Below are positions 40,425 to 52,154 of a stretch of DNA of 64,000 bases, piece by piece. Position numbers and translations under genes: made by a program. Under the pieces are notes generated by a model. That model was not told the DNA's origin, made no database searches, and was given only the letters and a program-made list of their open reading frames with translations. The DNA is from Armigeres subalbatus (lineage: Eukaryota > Arthropoda > Insecta > Diptera > Culicidae), in the NCBI RefSeq assembly GCF_024139115.2, contig NC_085141.1, positions 164,940,908-165,004,907 on the forward strand. Direction: 5' to 3'. Numbering within the stretch: position 1 is the first letter of the stretch; each line of letters starts with the position of its first letter.

Positions 40425-41425
40425 CTTCTTCTTCTTCTTGTTTTTCTTCTTCTTTAATGGCTCTACATTCCAACTGGAGCACGGCCTGCTTTTCTACTTA
40501 TTGTATTAGAATCTTGTGTGGTAAGTACCATGGATACTAGGGTGGTTCAAAAAATCGATTTTGCTCCACAGTGCTAATCTGATTCTTTAGCATGTTCTGA
40601 GTGTCCCTTGAAAATTTGAGCTCATTTGGATTAAAACTGATTTAGCACAAGCCGTTTCAAGTTTGCATGCAAATTAGTATGGGGAAATTTATTTTTTTCA
40701 TTATACTGTCAATGACGCTTCCCCATTGAGCGCAGGTTAAAAGAAAACCTACATACCTAGAAGGAATACTCAACAGCTTTCACCCAACGGAAACCGCATG
40801 TTGATTAATTGCCCCAATAATTAGTAATCGATTTTAGGACAGGATGCAAATCTTTAGTCATGATAGTTAAACTTCTTTGAGGGCATCACTGAAATGTGCA
40901 GTGCAACATAGTAGCCTGAATTTGTGTGTGCTATCTTTCGCGCCACGAGCAGCAATGTTGCCTGTTGAGGAGTTATGTAATTAGCTCCAGAAAACCACGG
41001 TATAGATTAAATTCAATTACTAATTACTGGAAAGATTAATTAAGATGCGGTTTTTACTGAGTGAAAGCTGTTGAGTATTCCTTTTAGCTATGTAGGTTTT
41101 CTTTTAACCTGCGCCTAATGGGGAAGCGTCATTAACAGTACAACGAAAAAATTAATTTCCCCATACTAATTTGCATGCAAACTTGAAACGGCTTGTGCAA
41201 AATCAGTTTTAATCCAAATGAGCTCAAATTTTCAGAGGCCACTTAGAACATGATAAAGAATCAGATAAGTACTGTGGACCAAAATCGATTTTTTGAACCA
41301 CCCTAATGGATACACTATACCCGGGGAGTCGAGAATGTTTCCAACCAGAAAATATCCTAGACTGGGCCAAGAATCGAACTCGCCATCTCCGGATGGGCAA
41401 TCCTACGCCTTTGCTCGCAAACTTT
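40425..41425 (-). mobile_element. tRNA-derived SINE type B, split by a hAT-like MITE
   Basis: The SINE parts are 40425-40537 and 41306-41425. On minus the head has GAGTTCGATTCTTGG and the tail ends in GAA repeats. The SINE sequence is continuous once the insert and one copy of ATGGATAC are removed. Confidence 0.75.
40538..41305. mobile_element. 768-bp hAT-like MITE with 8-bp duplication
   Basis: The termini TAGGGTGGTTCAAAAAATCG and complement are flanked by ATGGATAC at 40530-40537 and 41306-41313. The arms pair for more than 200 bases each side (for example CTTGAAACGGCTTGTGC). No ORF. Related to 28617-29229. Confidence 0.88.
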
Positions 41426-41664
41426 AAATGTATCTCTGTTTCGTGAGTTCTTGTGCTAACAAAGTAGTGTGCTCAAATTTCCAGAGGTGATGCTACCACC
41501 TAGTGGTAATTCGCTAAACACTAGCGCTAAGGGGCGATTTAAATATGACGTCCACTATTTTTTGTGATTTCTAGACCCCCTTCCCCCCTCTGTCACGCTT
41601 TTTTGTATACCTAGTACATGTACTGTCACAAAATCTTGGACCCCCCCCCCTCTCTACGGGGAGT
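41426..41664. other. Spacer with C-rich tracts
   Basis: Poly-C runs near 41581 and 41641. CGATTTAAATATGACGTCCA looks like part of a dispersed repeat, but no boundary was set. Confidence 0.4.
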
Positions 41665-42120
41665 CTATTCTCGAAGTAGAGCTAATCGCAGCACACGCGA
41701 TCAGCATTGTGGCGGACTAGATGAGTGCGAGAGGCCTTGAGCTCGCTCAACATAAGACGGAAGTGGTTATCGTCAATAACCGTAAGTCGTGTTGTGCCGA
41801 GTTGTTCACGTGTGAAACGTCGCGATCACTTCAAAGCGGAGTCTGAAGCGTGCAAGAAGGCTTCGACTGCTGTGGCGGCATTATCGAGGATGATGTCCAA
41901 CAGCTCCAAGGTGTGCGCCAGCAGACGTAGGCTACTGGCAGGCGTTCCCGCATCTATTCTTAGGTACGGCGGCCTGTCCTGGGCAAAAGTACTGGGGGTA
42001 ACCAGTTACCTGCAGAAACTGGAGAGCACCTACCGCTTGATGTGTCACAGAGTGATATCTGCCTACCGCACGGTATCGCACGACGCATCGTTGCCCGGCT
42101 ATCGCTTTAACTTGTTGCCA
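41665..42120 (+). mobile_element. R1/Loner-type LINE RT C-terminal fragment
   Basis: The plus strand encodes, in shifting frames, VELIAAHAISIVA, MSARGLELAQHKTEVVIVNN and RLLAGVPASILRYGG, followed by KLESTYRLMCHRVISAYRTV. These are typical of the RT thumb/C-terminal part of R1-clade elements. Both ends are truncated. Confidence 0.7.
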
Positions 42121-42426
42121 GGTTAGATTTCGATCGACTTCTTTTATTTCTTTATTGAGGCTTCGCCGCCATGAGCCTCTGGGTCTGCCTCTGCTGCGAT
42201 GTCCTGCTGGGTTCCAGTCTAATGCTTGTTAACAGATTTCGTTTCCGCCCCTACGTAGAGTGTGGCCGACCCAGCCCCACTTCCGATCCCGAATTTCTGT
42301 TGCTATCTGCCTCTGGTGACAACGACGATGGAGCTCGTTGTTTGAGATCCAGTTGTGAGGCCACCAGGCCCGAATTATATACCGCAAGCATCTGTTAATG
42401 AACACCTGATGTTTATTTATTTATTA

Positions 42427-43523
42427 ATTTTGTCAACCGTCGTAGACTAGTACACATAAATATACATAATTTTCATTTCTTAATGCTAATACATATACAT
42501 AAATTGTGAAGTATTTACCATATATTCATAATAACAAATTAACTAGAGATTAAATAGTACAGATAAAAAATGTTATATCTTTTGTCTTATGTGTTGCGAT
42601 TTCGAATTCTATTAAAATATGTTTTAAGATTCTGCCGAGACATTGTAAAGTCGATAGCTTCGCAGTGTTGATTGTAAATGTGCATTATTCGATTCAAAGG
42701 TCCAAATTTGGCATAATTTGTTCGATGATAGTTTGTTATAAAGTGCGATTACGAAGTTGCCTTGAAGGAATATAAAAGTTTAATTTTGATAAGATTTCAG
42801 GTGAATCAACACGTTGCGAAACGATATCATTTACGAAGGAAACCATTGCTATTTCACGCCGCTCTTTCAAAGTCCGTATGTCAATAAGCATGCAGCGTGC
42901 TTTGTATGATGGGAGTGGAAATGATGTCCAGCCTAATTTACGAAGAGCAAATAGTAAAAATTGCTTTTGTACAGATTCTAATCTCTCTTCGTGCGTGATT
43001 GAGAAGGGAGACCATACAATACTGCAATATTCCATTATTGATCTAACATAAGCTACATAAAGTGTTTTAATTGTATATGGGTCATGAAAGTTATAGCAGA
43101 AATGCTTTATGAACCCTAGCATGTTATTAGCCCTGTGAATGATTATGTTGTAGTGGTCTACGAAAGAAAGTTTAGAGTCTAAGATTACTCCTAAGTCCCT
43201 TACTCTTTCACATTTTTCCACATTCTGATTTCCTAATGCGATTGAAATGTTTGGTATTGTTCTTTTTCTGCTAAATGATATTAAGTTGCATTTCTTTACA
43301 TTCAGTTCTAATAGGCTTTTCTTGCACCATATGTAGAATTTGTCTATTTCATTGCGGAATACATTGATGTCGACTTCATTTCTTATTTCCATAAAGAGCT
43401 TCATATCATCGGCATAAATTAACACTTTAATGTTTTTCAGAATGAAGGAAATGTCGCTAACCGCAAGTCGAGCACATCTGTATATGGCGCCCATATCAAT
43501 ATGTACTCGAATTGCGGTTAGCG
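42427..43523 (-). mobile_element. Jockey/CR1-type LINE 3' fragment nested in the RTE-like LINE
   Basis: The frame 43563-42736 encodes the end of an RT (LIYADDMKLFMEI, LNVKKCNLISFSR, VRDLGVILDSKLSF, YVRSIMEYCSIVWSP). It is followed by an A-rich tail on minus (TTTATTTATTTATTA on + near 42412-42427). The host LINE codons stop at 43524 and resume at about 42421. A 69-bp palindrome sits at the 5' junction. Confidence 0.75.
43455..43523. repeat. 69-bp palindrome at a LINE 5' junction
   Basis: CGCTAACCGCAAGTCGAGCA (43455 onward) pairs with TACTCGAATTGCGGTTAGCG (to 43523). The 33-bp arms match at about 28 positions around a 3-base loop. Confidence 0.8.
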
Positions 43524-45420
43524 GCAGTGTAGTCGTTGAGTGTTCTACACTGATACACACCATGTTTCGCTAGCGTATAACAGCACATATTTCACGTTAG
43601 ACTTGAAAGTTAGTATTTTGGTGCGTTCACTTATCTGCCTGTTTTTCCAGATATTTCTTAAACTCGCAAAGGCAGCCCTTGCTTTTTGATTCGTGCGCCT
43701 ATGTCGATCTTGGTACCGCCGTCTGACGCCATTTGGCTACCAAGATATTGGAAGCTTTCAACATTCTCCACTGGTTGCCCGGCTACTGTGAAACTGGAAG
43801 GAGTCACCGTGTTTACATCCAACGATTTGGTTTTGTTCACGTTGATGACTAAACCTGCCGAGGAGGAGCGCTCGGCAAGGTCGTTGAGCTTACTCTGCAT
43901 ATCAGAGCGCCGTTGCGCGAGGAGTGCAACGTCATCCGCCAATTCGAAGGCGTTTAGGTGCTCCATGGTTATAGGCTGCCATAACAGCCCGCGGTTTGGT
44001 TCACGGTCAATCGCATCTACCAGAATCTCATCGATTAAGTAACGGTGATAGAATACATCCTTGCCTTACACCAGCTATGACCCGGATAGGTCGGACAAGA
44101 CCCCATTGTGCAGCACTCTACACGAAAAGGCCTCGTACTGTGCTTCGATGAGGCCGATGATTTTCTCAGGAACCCCCTTGCGTCTCAGGGCGCCTTACAT
44201 ATTCTCGTGATTGAAAGCTTTTTCGTAGTCACTAAATACCAAGTAAAGGGAATCTTGGAATTCGTTGAAATGCTCCAAAATGATGCGGAGCGTGACAATA
44301 TGGTCCACACATGATCTCCCGGCACGGAATCCGGCCTGCTGCCGCCGGAGAGTCGCATCGATCTTCTCCTGGATCCGGGCTTGGATAATTTTGCATAGAA
44401 CTTTGAGAATAACTGATAATAACTGATCATTCGCGTCTTTCACAGGTATCGTTGCATTCATCTTCGCCCCGCTTAAGCGTTTTGAGATATCGTAGAGGAA
44501 GCGAATGTCCCCGGTTGCTGCGGCTCCCCTCCTTCGTCGGCCAGAGAGTCTGCCCACGCTCGCTTGTCCCGTCGACATGATCGTTTTACTTCCTTCTCAA
44601 GAGCCGAGTATCGTTGACGGGCTAATACTTTGGCTCCTCTGATTTTTGATAGCTCTATAGCGACTTTGGCTTCTCTTCACTCTTCTATCTTCCTCCAGGT
44701 CTCATCGGTGATCCATTGTTTTCTCAGGGTGCGCAGTTCGCCCAGATTGTTCTCGCTGGTGGCGATGAAGGCATTTTTGATGGCGGTCCATTGGTTTTCC
44801 ACGCTGCCACCTTCCGGAATATCTGCAGCACGCGTCTCCAGTTCTTCAATAAAGGACCGTTTCGCCGTGGCATCTTCCAGTCGGCGTGTGTTGAATCGTC
44901 GTCCATTTGGGGTCGTCCATTTTCCTCATGCTGACAAATCCGCGCAATGCTCAGGCGTATTTCGCCGATGAGGAGGTGATGATCAGACGCGATATCGGCA
45001 CTACGTTTATTCCGTACATCAAGAATCAGTCCGAATTCTATCATTATCGGATTCTCGAACAAATTGATGTTTCGGGAACAGTAGGTTGTTGGCCCAAGGT
45101 TCCCTATCCACCTGGATGGGGCTGCCATCTTAGGTATAGCTTCCGGGGAATAGCATTTCATACTCAGCCACTGAATGCCAGAACAGATGCTGTTAGAGTC
45201 GCACCTCCTTGGTGGATGCTCGATCAGTCGGTCAAATTTGTTTAAGGTCCCACCCAACACCAGGACTAGGCTAGTGCGCTTTGAGCGGCACACCCCCGGA
45301 GAGGAGCAAATCCCCCCTTGCCTGTCAGCATACGACCATAGTTCCCACCGGGGTTGGTTACCCGATCTTCCCTAAAGTTGCTCGTATCCCGGCCAGCGCC
45401 AATAAATCGCGGGAACCCGG

Positions 45421-45890
45421 GACTCGCAGTATTTTTTACACCGAATCCCGGGTCAATAAAAATTGTCGGGAAATGGACTTTTTAATCCCGAATGATTGCT
45501 GCAATAGAAGTCTTCACTCAACAATAACAATGCTATGATTTTGGCAGCACATGCTTCCTTTGTCAAATTTATCTATCTAAGGTAAATGTGCCCAATCCCA
45601 TCTCACTAAACATCTAATCATCAAATCGCGAAAGAGAGGAATACAGCACAAGTCTTGTCGCTCCTTGTTACTAACATGTGTGATCATTGATGAAAAAGTC
45701 ACAAAAATAAGAGACAAATCAAATTCCTTTTCATTGCTTTGTTTTTAATGGAATTAACATGGGAGCTATGAGATGAAGTCCAGGAGCAGTAACCCTATGT
45801 GACAAGCTAAAATTTGATTCGTCCAGACTCCTTACGGAACTTTTAATTTTCTTATGATGATCTTTTTTGGGCAGATATAGAATAGATATA
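45421..45890. repeat. Dispersed repeats including a relative of 18425-18645
   Basis: 45585-45800 parallels 18425-18645 in the same orientation. Around 45412-45490 there is a CCCGGGAC/GTCCCGGG-like word repeated (GGGAACCCGGGACTCG, AATCCCGGGTCAA). Confidence 0.45.
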
Positions 45891-46085
45891 GGGACACGGC
45901 AGGTATTTCCGTCCATCGTCGTAGGGGCAATAACCAACGAAAGCAGCGTACATTTGCTAGAACTCCACTATAGCAGAACGTTTCTTCTGAGCTTACGATT
46001 TGGTACGTATGAGTTTTACAAAAAAGCGTCTCTTTTATTGGTTTTCGAGACTATGACGAACAGACGAAAATACCTGCCGCGTCCC
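45891..46085. mobile_element. 195-bp MITE
   Basis: The ends GGGACACGGCAGGTATTTCC and (inverted) GGGACGCGGCAGGTATTTTC are flanked by TATA on both sides, so the duplication is TA or TATA. No ORF. Confidence 0.75.
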
Positions 46086-46109
46086 TATATATGTATATGG
46101 ATAAGGATT

Positions 46110-46345
46110 GTATCCATTAATCACACACATAGTGTGTCAACATTTAATCATGATAGATAATCGTTAATCATACTCCAAACGTTTTATTCATTAATCATAA
46201 TCGTTAATCATTGTCAAAAATTGATTTTAATCGTTAATCATAATCGTTAATCATTGTCAAAAATGAATAAATCATAATTCATAATTCATAATATTTAATC
46301 ATAGAGATGAATGATTTAATCCTAATAAATTTCATCATTCATTGG
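46110..46345. repeat. AT-rich simple repeat (ATAATCGTTAATC-type)
   Basis: Imperfect tandem copies of ATCGTTAATCAT and ATAATTCATAAT. Includes CATTGTCAAAAAT twice about 55 bases apart. Confidence 0.75.
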
Positions 46346-46721
46346 AAGCTTTATTCGTTAACGCTCTGATATATACCTACTTACATTAGTTTTACGATGT
46401 AATTACTACATTTTACAATGTTTGTTGATTTTCTCATTGGAACGAACTCCACATTTAGAAGATCTGGTTTTCACTAAGTATATACTTTTCGGTTCCTCAA
46501 CTTGATATTGATGACGTTTATTTCAAAGAAAAAAATATGTCAAAATTTAGATGTATTATTACGGATAGGATCGCTTATAAATATATTACCTTGCAAAAAA
46601 GCGCAGGATTTTGTAATTATGTACATAAGATATCCTTCGAAAAACGCATCATTCTCACTGATCATCACCCGATTCATCAACTTTGCGCTCTGCTTGTAAG
46701 GTATTTAGCTAGCGAAAAGTC

Positions 46722-46759
46722 TATAAAATGCGGTGCAAATTATCCGCCAATAATCAGTT
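46722..46759 (+). promoter_or_regulatory. Putative core promoter (TATA and Inr) of the secreted-protein gene
   Basis: TATAAAA at 46722-46728 is followed by TCAGTT at 46754-46759, an arthropod initiator match about 34 bases downstream. A first exon from about 46756 would end at CATCAA|GTGAGT (46835/46836). An acceptor at 47667-47676 (TTATATTCCACAG) brings the next exon in at 47677, one base before the ATG. Confidence 0.5.
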
Positions 46760-47677
46760 CAGTTTCACTGTTCGAGTTTAAAACGCACCCAACCCTTGGG
46801 TCTATCGAGGCGTTGAGCCCATCAGCTGGCATCAAGTGAGTCCGGGGGCAAACATCAATCGTGAGATCGTGCCTACCGGAGGCCAGAGTGGTTGACAGTG
46901 AAATTGTTGGCATAGTCGTGTCCAAAATCGGATTGAGTGATTATGTCAACGCTTTAGTTGGAATGGCGGAACAAATCAGTGCGAATCAAGAGCATGCGTG
47001 ATTGAATCCCTTTTAGGGCTAACAAAGTTCAAGTTCGATGTCGCCGAATCCAGAAGCTGCTTGTTTTTAACAACTGAGATTTTCTTTTTATGCGACGCAT
47101 TTACCTGGCAGGTTCAGGCGTGCTCCAACGAAAAAAAGATATTATTATAAGAATATATTGTAAGAATATTAGACTTGATATGAGAACAACTGTGGCAAAT
47201 GGTTGTTCCATTGTGTTGTGATAAATAAATAATTATTACGAAAAAAACAACGAAATTTATCATTGTGAAAAGTTATAATGTATATCTGCATAACTCACAA
47301 TATATAAGTCCCACAAAGTCGTCCCTAAAAATCAAATGACTCGAATCATGTCAATTTTATTCAGTAACAAATGTTCGCTATTGAATAGTATCAATCAATA
47401 TTTTAATTTTTGAAACAAGATGTAAATATCACGAACCCGAATTGGTAAATGGTGTATAAAATGTATAAATAATGTTCAGGGATTGAAAATGAACAGTATA
47501 ACAGTATAAGAATCTAGCAATTTCGCATATGCTCACTTGTTATACAGATTTTAATAGGTTCTTTGTTTAAAAAATTCTAACATTTACTGGTTGGGTTCAC
47601 GTTTAGTGTCTCGTAATTAACTCGTTAAAACATTCAACAAACTCGGCATTACAAACTTTTTTTTTATATTCCACAGC

Positions 47678-49564
47678 ATGCTTCTACAAATCTTAGTTTT
47701 GTACCTATGCTTCAACTTCAGCAGTTCAGCCTACGTTTCTGTACAATCACCATACGTGAATTCAGCAGCTCTGAACTACGTCGGAAGTCAGCCCCATTAT
47801 CATTCAGGATATCTTGCGGGTGGAGCCAGATATCCAGGTCATGTACAAGCTGTTCAACTGATTGGAAGCCCTTCGTATCAATCGTATCCATCCTACTATC
47901 CCTACAATGTACCGTCTCCTGGGTTATCATTCGCTGCGCATCCTTTCCAAACCTATGGACATGCGGCCGTTGGTCCAGTTATTTATGGCGGAGTTCAACG
48001 ACCACCCGTTATCGCGTATGCTCCACAACCTGTTTATCCAATCGTAACTCCACATCAGGCTCCTCCTGTGCAACCGGTACATGTACCCACAGCAACCGTT
48101 GTACCTGTTCACATACCGGTGGCACCCGTTAAACCGGTAACTTCTGTGACTAAAATAGCAACAGTTACACCCGTTACCACTACTATTACAAAAACAGTCA
48201 CCAAAGAAGAGGAAACCGTTTCTTCCAGCACAGAAAATCCACATCCATTTATAAAATCCCGAAAATACAAAGTAAGAAGACCGGCGATTCAGAATCAGTT
48301 TTATGACATTGAAGAACGTGTTATCATTCGACCTGTCGGTACGGCTCTTGTTGAACTTGAACAGCCAGCTTCTAGAACAGAAACAAAAGTTACTTCACAT
48401 ACGGTTCAAACACAATCGAATGCAGGTAGCGCGGAACATGGACGGGCTGTCATTACAGGACCTTCAAGTGTAACCCAAAAGCCTCAAATAATACACACCG
48501 TTTATCAACAAGCTCCCGTTCAACACACTCAGGTTGTAGCCCATCATCCTGTGATAATTCATGCTAGTAGTGCTGGACACGTTGTCCCTCAACCCACCAT
48601 ACATCATGTACAACCGCCAGTTCCAGTATATGTCAATCACATTCAGCCTGTTTACGTTCCAGTAACATCTATCCCCGTTACCACTCCTGTTACTACATTC
48701 AAACCTATTCATCACGTGACCACTCCGATTGCAACGACACCTGCTCCAACTTCAGATTCCTCTACGAGTTTCGATTATGACGATTCTGTGGTGGTTGAGC
48801 CCCGTGGTGGAGGCCACACATTCCATGTTGTATCAACTACCGAGGCACCATTGGATCATTCGACCTTAGATGCTACTGCCAAGTATAGAATATGTGACGA
48901 TGTTTCGACTGATGATCTTCCAAAACGGGGCGATATTGCAATCACATATGCTTCAACCGAAGCAACTCATCAAAGTCTTTCCGACGCGAACAGTACATCA
49001 GTGACAGAATCGACATCCGCAAAACCAAATTTATCTGTATCGGCATCATTTAAAAATGTGCAGGTCAATTCTCGCATAAATGTCAACGAGCAACGTCAAT
49101 CACAGTCATTAGTGTTAGAACGACAGCAATCCCAAGGACGTAGTGGAAAAATTAATGAAATCACTGCAACTTCTCCAAGGGTCATCATAGCTAATAGTTT
49201 ATCAGCTGATCAAGCACGCACCAACCAGGAGCATTTCATCCGATTGCTTTCCGAAAGAGACTCCATTGCAGAAGTAGGTTATGGACCCAACACTGACACA
49301 TCAAGTAGCCTAATCAACACGTACGTCCGAAGTCGCGTCTTGTCGGCCACACCTGGTCCTCTGGACAGCAAGGAAACAAGCAGAACCGTCAACATACGAA
49401 GGATAATTGTATCCCGACCGATTGAAACCGAACAGGAGGTCGAAGTTCGAGAGCACACATATCCTGTGCATTCCACGACACACCAAGTCACGTCAAGCTC
49501 AGATCAGGTACCAGTCTACACGACTATTAAGCCACCAGCATTTGCACATGATGATTCCAAATAA
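47678..49564 (+). CDS. Secreted Pro/Val/Thr/His-rich protein, cuticle- or matrix-like
   Basis: An open frame of 628 residues starting MLLQILVLYLCFNFSSSA, a good signal peptide with cleavage near residue 18. Residues 19-130 are Tyr/Pro/Gly/His-rich, and 110-180 and 270-355 are Pro/Val/Thr/His-rich with repeated PVHVP, PVYVP and TTPVTT. A compact block at about 208-233 (FYDIEERVIIRPVGTALVEL) and later DYDDSVVVEP (368-377) and EHFIRLLSERDSIAEVGYG (about 517-535) look like conserved islands. Composition suggests an extracellular matrix or cuticle-associated protein, but no chitin-binding R&R domain is seen. The frame is one exon with a short 3' UTR (AATAAA at 49592). An exceptional single long ORF in this repeat-rich window, without frame damage, it is a real gene; its function is unknown. 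Confidence 0.85.
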   Translation: MLLQILVLYLCFNFSSSAYVSVQSPYVNSAALNYVGSQPHYHSGYLAGGARYPGHVQAVQLIGSPSYQSYPSYYPYNVPSPGLSFAAHPFQTYGHAAVGPVIYGGVQRPPVIAYAPQPVYPIVTPHQAPPVQPVHVPTATVVPVHIPVAPVKPVTSVTKIATVTPVTTTITKTVTKEEETVSSSTENPHPFIKSRKYKVRRPAIQNQFYDIEERVIIRPVGTALVELEQPASRTETKVTSHTVQTQSNAGSAEHGRAVITGPSSVTQKPQIIHTVYQQAPVQHTQVVAHHPVIIHASSAGHVVPQPTIHHVQPPVPVYVNHIQPVYVPVTSIPVTTPVTTFKPIHHVTTPIATTPAPTSDSSTSFDYDDSVVVEPRGGGHTFHVVSTTEAPLDHSTLDATAKYRICDDVSTDDLPKRGDIAITYASTEATHQSLSDANSTSVTESTSAKPNLSVSASFKNVQVNSRINVNEQRQSQSLVLERQQSQGRSGKINEITATSPRVIIANSLSADQARTNQEHFIRLLSERDSIAEVGYGPNTDTSSSLINTYVRSRVLSATPGPLDSKETSRTVNIRRIIVSRPIETEQEVEVREHTYPVHSTTHQVTSSSDQVPVYTTIKPPAFAHDDSK

Positions 49565-49591
49565 TATATTAAGAAGCATGCCATAAACTCA

Positions 49592-49597
49592 AATAAA
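49592..49597 (+). terminator. Polyadenylation signal of the secreted-protein gene
   Basis: AATAAA 28 bases after the stop codon. Confidence 0.65.
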
Positions 49598-49619
49598 CGC
49601 CATTTGTTACCGCCAACCG

Positions 49620-52154
49620 TATGCAAGTTTCACTTTTCCTGATTCCATTTAGAAATTCAAATTTCAATGCACCAAAACGCACGACCTGACGAAATTACTT
49701 GCGCTCACTTGAATTCAATTTGTCGTTTTGATCGTATAGTCACGCGCGGTAAGAAGTCCACGCATAAATTAGCTTTGAAAAAAAATTAAGTAAACGAAAA
49801 CAAAATTAAAAGCCGTCCTAGACCTTTCGGTTTCCAATTTGATTGTCTGCAGTCGATTGCTCACAAATGTTCTTATATAACTTCCTGCTATAATTCTTGC
49901 TTAAATACGAGTTAAAATTGATTTACTTTTTCCACGATAATAACAAATTCACATTTAAAAAATCTAAATTCTCGGTGTGAACGAAGAAAATGATTTTCAA
50001 CGATTTTGGGCAATGAAAAGGTGGGCATGTGATGTTATGGAATAAAATCACGAGAGAAGTGTATTTAAATCTATGAAAACAAAATAGCTGCAGCTTTGAT
50101 AAAGTTATGATTGTTGGTTATAGCCAGTTAAAATTTGTTGTTTTCCCCACACACAAACAACTTTGTAAAATCATCGTAGAAACTAAATGTTTTTGGTAAA
50201 AATACCATCAAAAATAATAATAAACTGGAAACAGATTTCCTCGAAATTTTCAACTTGAGGATAAATTATAAAGAAAAACTGGAAAAACTAGGAAAAATAA
50301 AAAATAGGAAGAGACTTTTACAGACTTTAATTTCTAATATTATTTGGATGTAATTGTTATTCGATCAATGCAATTACGCTCTATACTAAGGGCAAGAAAT
50401 GTAAATTTTCAGCAAAATCAAAAACTTTTAATGTAAGTAAAGAATTCAAATCATTTCAGAATTAACGGAAATAAGGATAAAAAACAGAAAAATCCAGCTA
50501 GCGATGTTGGTACCTTTCTCGTGTAATATAACATGTAATGAGAAATACACATGAGAGAGATCAAAAGTGATCTAATTATTTTTATCATTTCACATTTATT
50601 TATGTTCATTTGAATGCATGGCAGTAATTTTAGAAAAAACATTTTGTTTTTTCGATTTTGATTTTTTTTCCAAGACCCCCAAGGAGAAAAAAAAGTATTT
50701 CCAATTACTCCGGAACGCAATGCTCGACCGAGACAAGGCCGAATTCTACGTCGAATGCAACCTGTTGCGAGCAAGTCGGATGATGCTAAGTAACAAAAAT
50801 ATAACTCACATCTCACATACATATGGTCGGGGTTCTACTAAAACGCACCAAGCGGCACTGAAAAACTACTCATTTTCCGGCTCTAGTTTTCGTGTAGCTT
50901 AAAAATTTGATCACAATTCGTACCGAATATTCATTGACATTTATTTTTGACCAAAATTTGAAAAATCAAATCAACATAATTTTATTAAACTCACAGCAGA
51001 CTACCAGAAAGCAGTCACCCCAAATTGAAAAATCTAAAAACTCGACGAAACAGATTTTTAAAATAAGTTTAAAATTATCAAATTTTAAATGATGATGTTT
51101 TTCGTAAATTCGACAGATGCACAGTGTTTTATTGCGTCATTTTCACGATCGAAATACAAAAACTCGAAAAGTGTTGATTTTTGATATAGGGTTTGTTCAC
51201 AGAAGTTTCAAGATATTCAGGAGCGCATCTTTCGATAAAAACAGTTTGATGATTAATCCCCCTAAAAGTTAGTTGAGAAAATTATTATTCCACCGAAATG
51301 AGATAGACACGTAGTGTCCTCCGCAAAGTTGTAGCAAATTGTAATACGAGCAACTTTGCTGAACATGCCGAGTCTCTATCTCTTATATATAACAAACTTA
51401 AGACGTTTTATGTGAAAACCCCTTTAAAATCTTATTTTTCATTCTAACTATTTCCAATGATTTTTCCCATTTTCCATCTCTTCTACGAAGTTGTTAAGCA
51501 AGCAAAATAACATGTTTTTGCTGAACATTGTAACTTTCCATCTCACATACAACAAAACTTATCTTCAAATTATACATATTTTTAGAGGTATTTCCACTTA
51601 TTATTACTCGCTTAATTGCAAAAAGTCGCAAATTTCTTTACGATATGCTGAAAGTCGCCCATTTCATCTTCCTACTGACATTGAAAACTTTTGTCGACAA
51701 GAGTCTTCTTGGTTGATGTGTTAAAAACTTGTAAGCCCATGAAATTTCATAATATTTGAATAACTTTGATGGATAACTCTAGATGGACTGTCTTGAAACG
51801 GAGAAACCCAACAAACATTTTGGAAGCTCATAGAGCGCTTATTGAAACAAAAACAGACTTCTTCAGCTAAAAAAAACTAACTTATTCAGCTTAAATTGTT
51901 TGTTGCGAAGTTATTGGGGATTTTTCAAATAGGCGGCGCTAGTGTGGTTGCAATATTCTTGTGTGTGAAATATTAATCTAGCTTGCGATCTTTTGAAGTT
52001 GTATTCAGGAAAGTAGTTCAGGATGTCCAGGACTACAAACAACAAAGAATGATTAAAAAAGAAAAACGATCCGTAAATAACTCCTAATTGTTTCGTAAAA
52101 CGCTATCATAAATCCAAAGGAACCACATTTTGATATCTCAAATATTTTAAAATG
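49620..52154. other. Unassigned intergenic DNA
   Basis: AT-rich. CAGCTAGCGATGTTGGTACC..TTTCTCGTG at 50494-50523 resembles the block at 19575-19602 (CAGCGGTGTTGGTGCCTTTC), a dispersed repeat. Short frames have no domains. Confidence 0.4.

Larger units (their letters stand above)
42121..45420 (-). mobile_element. RTE-like LINE, decayed and split
   Basis: Pieces on minus: a leader shared with 20860 and 61400 (about 45420-45240); an endonuclease C-terminal part (SDHHLLIGEIRLSIARI, in the 45293-44724 frame); RT with QQAGFRAGRSCVDHIVTLRI (44578-44195); ADDVALLAQ, then KTKSLDVNT and QYLGSQMASDGGTKIDIGAR (43966-43658); and a C-terminal tail (42410-42121, HNWISNNELHRRC, GRPRGSWRRSLNKEIKEVDR). The tail is separated from the rest by another LINE fragment (42427-43523). 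Clade assignment is tentative. Confidence 0.75.

Noticed and set aside
47707..48715. Alternative-frame and minus-strand ORFs within the secreted-protein gene
   Set aside because: They are shadow frames; only the 628-codon frame has a signal peptide and full length.
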